A stretch of 64,000 nucleotides of DNA from NCBI GenBank assembly GCA_965243825.1, contig CBDEVT010000001.1:992001-1056000 (forward strand). The letters run 5' to 3'. The position numbers and the translations under genes are program-made. Numbering within the stretch: position 1 is the first letter of the stretch; every line of letters starts with the position of its first letter. The DNA is from JAJCYX01 sp965243825 (GTDB lineage Bacteria; Chloroflexota; Dehalococcoidia; Lucifugimonadales; Lucifugimonadaceae). The notes under the pieces were generated by a model. It had not been told where the DNA came from, did no database searches, and saw only the letters and a program-made list of their open reading frames with translations. This document shows positions 59,686 through 64,000 of this stretch, in pieces.

Positions 59686-60189
59686 CTACCGATGGCCTGC
59701 GTAAGTCCGGAGCAGATCATGCCGGGCAATCACGCCGTTGGGTCTGCCATCCTGCACAACGATGAGATGGCTCAGGTGAGTCGAGAGCAGTAGCTCAGCA
59801 ACTCTCCACAAGGGTGTGTCCCCGGTCACCGTCGGGGGATCGGTGAGCATTACCTCTGAGACAGGTCTCGAGTAACTTGAGATGAAATCTTCCTGCGCAG
59901 CGCTCATCCGATCAGGTCCGTCAACGTACAGCTCTTCCCATACCCTTCGATCGGGTGTGAGTGCAGAGTCGGGTTTTACGCCTGCTATCTGCACCTGGAA
60001 TGTCCTTTCTGTTATCAGGCCCACCAGCCGGGCTTCTCTATCAACAACCGGCAGGCAGCCAATCTTGTTGCGTACCATCAGCTGCGCCGCTTCCTTAAGG
60101 GATGTTGTTTCGTCGACTACTATCGGCGGGCTGGACATCACCTGTCCTGCATTTACTTCCAGTGATGAGATAGGCATACGCCACTCCAA
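59686..60189 (-). CDS. Two-CBS-domain protein
   Basis: A 167-residue protein of two CBS motifs: VMSSPPIVVDETTSLKEAAQ with CLPVVDREARLVGLITE, and VMLTDPPTVTGDTPLWRVAE with LIVVQDGRPNGVIARHD. The pair binds adenosine nucleotides and usually reports energy state. It is upstream of the universal stress protein gene on the same strand. Confidence 0.9.
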   Translation of the reverse strand: MEWRMPISSLEVNAGQVMSSPPIVVDETTSLKEAAQLMVRNKIGCLPVVDREARLVGLITERTFQVQIAGVKPDSALTPDRRVWEELYVDGPDRMSAAQEDFISSYSRPVSEVMLTDPPTVTGDTPLWRVAELLLSTHLSHLIVVQDGRPNGVIARHDLLRTYAGHR

Positions 60190-60292
60190 GGATTTCGTCG
60201 TGCTGCGTAGTACAGGGGTTCCTGCGTGAAATAAGAGAAGAGGAGCCAGCTTTCGCAGTGTTAGTCATCGATCACTTTGAATGATGAAATAG

Positions 60293-60349
60293 CTGTGACG
60301 AATCTGTGAGCGACTGTGAGAATCGGGCCTCTTTTCACAAAAACTTCAC
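60293..60349. promoter_or_regulatory. Direct-repeat array, probable OmpR/PhoB-type operator
   Basis: CTGTGA occurs at 60293-60298, 60304-60309 and 60314-60319, with 11- and 10-bp steps. Further on TTCAC occurs at 60334-60338 and 60345-60349, 11 bp apart, in the reverse sense. They lie between the CBS gene (60189) and the kinase operon (60635); the rest of 60190-60634 shows no gene. Confidence 0.5.
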
Positions 60350-60634
60350 GCATTCGCGGAAGTCGGATCCCTTCTTCGCCACATAGTCTCGCTAGCTCAA
60401 CGTCTGGCGCTTGCAAACTTGATACCCGTGCTCGAAGAAGGAACATTTACCCGCTAACCGATGACGGACGACCAATCACTCGAAATGACGTGTCGTGTTT
60501 TTGGCGCTTGAGCACTACCAGTCCGGTTGAAGTCGCAACGCGGCACCCGAGCGTATGCTGCATACTCCGTCACCAAATGGACGCATCGAGGGGACCAAGT
60601 TTGAAGTCCGATGCACTGTTGAAATAAAAGTCTG

Positions 60635-62317
60635 ATGCCTCCGCAAGAAACAACCGGTTCGACCTCTAGCAGCCAGCGGGTTGCTGAAGAAGCGCGATTG
60701 ATACGCTCAACGCTCTCCCAGCGTTGGTCGTTCGAGCGCGCTGCTTCTTCATATCGCGTTGCTGATTCGCTGCACACGCTGCCAGAGCTCGCCCGCCAAC
60801 TCGCTGGAGCAGACTTCGGCGCCGTCACCGTGCTCGACTCAGAAGGTCTTGTGACCGATATGCTCTACGCTGGCCTGACACCAGAGCAAGCTGGTCGCAT
60901 TGGGCACCCTCCTCGCGGCAGTGGTCTCCTCGGGAAGCTCGGCGATCAGGACAGTCCCCTTCGACTTGACAATCTTTCGGAACACTCTGACTCGGTCGGA
61001 TTCCCAGACGACCACCCGGGTATGGAAGCCCTGCTCGGTGTCAGAGTGACCAGCGTTCGCGGCGGGATCGCAAACCTGTATGTCGCAAACCGACCTGGCA
61101 GGCCAGGTTTCACCGAAGAGGATGAGCAGAAGATCCTCGCACTAGCGGCTTACGCTCGGCTTGCCCTCGACAACCGGGCGCTATACGAAGAAGAACGAAG
61201 TTATCGGGCTGCTGCGGAGGCCGCGGAACAGCGTCTTTCAGCTGTAATTCGAGGATCTTCAGTCGGTGTTGTTGTGAAAGATGCCCGAACTGGCGAATTC
61301 GTGCAGGTCAGCGGAGAGGCCCAGCGGATATCGGGGGTAGATTTCTCACACCCTCCCGGCCCTGATGCCCATCCGTTCGAAGCTCTCTACCACCACCCGG
61401 ATGGGACAAAGATGCAGCGTAGGGAGATACCAATGAATATCTCATTGCGCGATCACGTCCAGTCGGGGCCTGAGGAAGTCCTATTTATTCGTCCTGATGG
61501 CATGCGCATGCCGGTTCTGGTCAATGCCGCTCCCGTTTTCGACGCTGAAGGCTCACTGGACTCAGCCGTTTGCGTTTTCGTTGATGTGACCAAGCTGAAA
61601 GAACTTGAGCAGGCAAAAGACGATTTCCTTTCGATGATCACCCATGACCTGAGAACGCCTCTGACGACCATCAAGGGCATGGCGGCCGCAGCGCTGCACA
61701 ACGCAAAGTCTCAGCAGACCGACGGACTCCAGGAAAACACGGTGGGGTTCATGGAACAGATCGACGAAGAGGTCGATTACCTGACAGAACTAATCTCGAA
61801 CCTGCTCGACATGACTAGAATCGAGGCCGGCGCGGACATGTTTGAGCCTGAGGTTTGCCATCTGGCGGACATCACGCAGGACTCCCTGTCTCGAATCGGC
61901 AGGTCTCGTGAAGCTCAGGGCAGGTCGATACACCCGAATGTCCCTCCCGATCTGCCGGCTCTGTTCGCAGACCCCTCCCAGATTGGCCGAGTGATGGACA
62001 ACCTGCTTTCAAACGCGTTGAAGTACTCAGCAGACGGTATAGAGATCTCGGCCGAAACGACCGCCGACGGCAGTCAGATAAGGGTCCAGGTAGCGGATCA
62101 GGGTCCCGGTATTCCAGACGATCAAGCGTTAGCGGTGTTCGACCGTTTTGCCCGTCTCAAGGACCCCGCACGACGGGGGCGGCAGGGTTCAGGACTTGGA
62201 CTGGCCATCTGTAAATCGATAATCGAGGCACACTCCGGAACCATCAGCGTTGAGTCATCTCCAAGAGGTTCCAAATTCTGGTTCACACTGCCTGTAGACA
62301 CAGGAGGCATGAAATGA
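60635..62317 (+). CDS. Soluble GAF-PAS sensor histidine kinase
   Basis: A 560-residue protein with no membrane segment. A GAF domain (about 45-185, ending FTEEDEQKILALAAYARLAL) is followed by a PAS domain (about 195-325, with VPV-type FIRPDGMRMPVLVNAAP). The HisKA site is FLSMITHDLRTPLTTIKG (His about 337) and the ATPase carries LLSNALKYSADGI, VADQGPGIPDD and GSGLGLAICKSII. All catalytic boxes are intact. It overlaps its response regulator by four bases. A small cytoplasmic ligand or redox state is the likely signal. Confidence 0.93.
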   Translation: MPPQETTGSTSSSQRVAEEARLIRSTLSQRWSFERAASSYRVADSLHTLPELARQLAGADFGAVTVLDSEGLVTDMLYAGLTPEQAGRIGHPPRGSGLLGKLGDQDSPLRLDNLSEHSDSVGFPDDHPGMEALLGVRVTSVRGGIANLYVANRPGRPGFTEEDEQKILALAAYARLALDNRALYEEERSYRAAAEAAEQRLSAVIRGSSVGVVVKDARTGEFVQVSGEAQRISGVDFSHPPGPDAHPFEALYHHPDGTKMQRREIPMNISLRDHVQSGPEEVLFIRPDGMRMPVLVNAAPVFDAEGSLDSAVCVFVDVTKLKELEQAKDDFLSMITHDLRTPLTTIKGMAAAALHNAKSQQTDGLQENTVGFMEQIDEEVDYLTELISNLLDMTRIEAGADMFEPEVCHLADITQDSLSRIGRSREAQGRSIHPNVPPDLPALFADPSQIGRVMDNLLSNALKYSADGIEISAETTADGSQIRVQVADQGPGIPDDQALAVFDRFARLKDPARRGRQGSGLGLAICKSIIEAHSGTISVESSPRGSKFWFTLPVDTGGMK

Positions 62318-63030
62318 GCGATGAGCAAGAGCGTCAGTACACCGTACTGGTAGTCGATGACGATCCAAAGATCAGGCGCCTCGTAGCTGCACATATGTCA
62401 CAGCACGGGTTCAAGGTCGAGCTCGCAGCAACGGGTGAAGAGGCCCTGGACAAGGCACCACTCCACCAGCCAGCAGCCATAGTGCTCGACATTTCCATGC
62501 CGGGTATCGGAGGCTTCGCTGCACTTGAACGACTTAGAGAGTGGTACACAAACCCGGTACTCATCCTCTCGGCAACAGACCAGGAACGTGAAAAGGTTCG
62601 AGCACTGGACCTTGGCGCCGATGACTATGTGACGAAGCCGTTTGGAACGGAAGAACTGGCTGCAAGACTCCGTGCCGCCATAAGGAGAGCGGAGAGGTTC
62701 TCATCAAGCGAGATTCACGCCAACCCGATGGTAGACGCAGGTGATTTCAAGATCGACCTGGCTTCACGGCTTGTGTTCAAAAACGAGGATGAAGTTCGAC
62801 TAACCCGGACCGAATTTGACCTGCTCAGGGCGATGGCGGTCGACGCAGGAAAGGTACTCACTCACCGGCATTTGCTCCAGGCTGTGTGGGGTCCAGAGTA
62901 CGGCTCAGAAACCGAGTATCTGCGCACATTCGTGAAACAGTTGCGCCGGAAGTTGGAACCAGATCCTGCGAGACCGCGGAGGATACTCACGGAGCCCGGT
63001 GTCGGCTACAGGCTGATAACCGCACAGTGA
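62314..63030 (+). CDS. OmpR/PhoB-family response regulator
   Basis: A 238-residue regulator. The receiver has VLVVDDDPKIRR, phospho-Asp in AIVLDISMPGIGG, and Lys in YVTKPFGTEEL. The C-terminal winged helix (about 138-235) has VRLTRTEFDLLRAMAVDAG, VLTHRHLLQAVWGPEYG and the wing RILTEPGVGYRLI. It overlaps the kinase gene (ATGA), so they form one two-component system. The 11-bp repeats at 60293-60349 and 59656-59672 fit its DNA-binding type. Confidence 0.94.
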   Translation: MSDEQERQYTVLVVDDDPKIRRLVAAHMSQHGFKVELAATGEEALDKAPLHQPAAIVLDISMPGIGGFAALERLREWYTNPVLILSATDQEREKVRALDLGADDYVTKPFGTEELAARLRAAIRRAERFSSSEIHANPMVDAGDFKIDLASRLVFKNEDEVRLTRTEFDLLRAMAVDAGKVLTHRHLLQAVWGPEYGSETEYLRTFVKQLRRKLEPDPARPRRILTEPGVGYRLITAQ

Positions 63031-63172
63031 TCTGCTGAATAGCTTCAACACGGTTCCGTAACAGGTTGCTCACGACATCCTCACACGTCTTAACATCTCC
63101 TGAATCGGCAACAATGTAGCTTTTCGCCGTTGCTTGAAAGCAGCCCCGCTCCGAATGTCCCCGGGAGTTCGA

Positions 63173-63412
63173 TTGCCACAGAAACCCAACAGACGACGAA
63201 ACGTCCCTTCCTGGGGCGAAACCGTCTTTGCTCTAACCATGGCAGTGATACTCGGCGGAATCGCGCTTGGAGCGGTTTGGACGCGTATCGAAGAGTTTGA
63301 GACCGGTAAGTGGGATGGCCCAGCGATCACCCAGACGATCGTACTTGGACTGTTCCTTATCGCACTCGTGCTGGGTCTCTGGCGATACCTGGCGCGGAGA
63401 GTCAACGACTGA
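63173..63412 (+). CDS. Small two-TM membrane protein of the oxidase operon
   Basis: 79 residues from TTG 63173 (GGGAG upstream); the frame is open to 63134. Two membrane segments (FALTMAVILGGIALGAVW and IVLGLFLIALVLGLWRYLA) flank a short loop. It lies 29 bp before a cytochrome oxidase subunit IIa gene and is probably an accessory part of the same oxidase. No family recognised. Confidence 0.6.
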   Translation: MPQKPNRRRNVPSWGETVFALTMAVILGGIALGAVWTRIEEFETGKWDGPAITQTIVLGLFLIALVLGLWRYLARRVND

Positions 63413-63441
63413 GCCAGAAACAGGCGATCAGAGGGCAACGA

Positions 63442-63624
63442 TTGACGCAACCTCCTGCATATGAAGATGAGCAAGAGCCTAACGCGCTGGAGTCATCGGA
63501 CGACCACGATGATTTCGATCCCGAAGAGGAGCCAGTTGGCACTCTTGCCATCCTGTCCGTATATCTAATACTGATCATCGGCCTGTGGGTGGCGGTATAC
63601 GTCACGCTGATAGAGCGGTCATAA
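63442..63624 (+). CDS. Cytochrome c oxidase subunit IIa-like protein
   Basis: 60 residues from TTG 63442, preceded by GAGGG. The acidic N-terminal half leads to EEEPVGTLAILSVYLILIIG and LWVAVYVTLIERS, a single helix with the PxGTLAxL entry typical of the small IIa subunit of ba3-type oxidases. The subunit II gene starts three bases after its stop. Confidence 0.75.
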   Translation: MTQPPAYEDEQEPNALESSDDHDDFDPEEEPVGTLAILSVYLILIIGLWVAVYVTLIERS

Positions 63625-63627
63625 CCA

Positions 63628-64000
63628 TGGACATGATTCACAGGTACGAACGGTTCTTCCTTGGCTCGACGCTTTTCCTGCTGGCGTTTGGCTTGCTGGC
63701 CGTGATGACATCTTTCTTCATCAACGACATCGAGCTGCCAAGCCCGATCGAAACCGTTGACCCGGCAGAGCTAACGTCGCATCCACCTTTCGACGCACCT
63801 GGCCTAATCCAGGTCGGGGAGAACGAGTACGACGCGGTGATAGTCGCTCGGGCATGGGCGTTTGTACCCGGACGTATCGAAGTTCCAGTCGGCTCTAAAG
63901 TCAATTTCAAGATTGGATCGGTCGACGTTATGCACGGAGTGCTGGTTCACGGCACAAACGTGAACCTGTCAATCGTTCCCGGGCAGATCGCACAGGCCTC
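63628..64000 (+). CDS. ba3-type cytochrome c oxidase subunit II, 3' end outside window
   Basis: The ATG at 63628 opens a frame that runs off the window. A membrane anchor (FFLGSTLFLLAFGLLAVMTSF) is followed by the cupredoxin domain: VARAWAFVPGRIEVPVGSKV and VMHGVLVHGTNVNLSIVPGQ, where the first CuA His lies in MHG. One membrane helix and short lead are as in ba3 subunit II. The large subunit should follow to the right. Confidence 0.85.

Overview
The window looks like chromosome of a heterotrophic, aerobic Chloroflexota bacterium, perhaps of the SAR202/Dehalococcoidia type. This rests on Pro/Thr-rich lipoprotein linkers, LuxR-type regulators with TPR arrays, and a mix of GMC oxidoreductases, Ldh-type dehydrogenases, amidohydrolases and TPP enzymes, and it is inference, because no rRNA or taxonomic marker set is present. 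TGA serves as an ordinary stop in many genes. No CRISPR array, rRNA operon or IS element was found.

Layout. (1) 1-11175 has the look of an integrated island: two SAM methyltransferases, two large LuxR-type regulators, three small exported proteins, a dispersed repeat, a tyrosine integrase, and, at its right edge, a 45-bp 3' fragment of a tRNA-Glu gene that fits an attachment site. (2) 11270-12540 is a small operon with a degenerate receiver-like protein. (3) 12767-23415 is catabolic and redox metabolism (alcohol dehydrogenase, DapA-family lyase, MFS carrier, amidohydrolase, VOC protein, TPP enzyme, sugar epimerase, aldo/keto reductase) plus a glycosidase-like lipoprotein. (4) 23525-28935 is a PadR-controlled efflux operon (RND exporter and ABC-2 exporter). 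(5) 29109-37144 is housekeeping: pterin dehydratase, formyl-THF hydrolase-like protein, MutS2, and HemL and HemA of the C5 tetrapyrrole pathway. (6) 37328-40632 is a sulfur/redox group led by a two-domain rhodanese whose catalytic cysteine codon is TGA, followed at once by a perfect 10-bp hairpin; I read it as a selenoprotein with a bacterial SECIS. Two lipid-anchored thioredoxin-fold proteins follow. (7) 40793-48751 holds a stress protein, OsmC, twin GMC dehydrogenases with a small subunit, an LpxA-like acyltransferase and an Ldh-family dehydrogenase. (8) 49064-54957 holds tRNA-Ala, a 34-residue C2H2 zinc-finger microprotein, a permease/YcgQ/beta-propeller operon, two cysteine-stripped DUF5679-like proteins and a chimeric CobW/ClbS ORF. 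(9) 54992-63030 holds an aldolase, an isomerase, an APC permease, universal stress and CBS proteins, and a histidine kinase/PhoB-like pair whose intergenic regions carry direct repeats with a period of 10-11 bp. (10) 63173-64000 is the start of a ba3-type cytochrome oxidase operon.

The observation most worth following is the selenocysteine rhodanese at 37328-38191. Next are the tRNA-Glu attachment scar beside the integrase, the CTGTGA direct-repeat regulon, the cysteine-less DUF5679 pair, the CobW/ClbS fusion and the zinc-finger microprotein.
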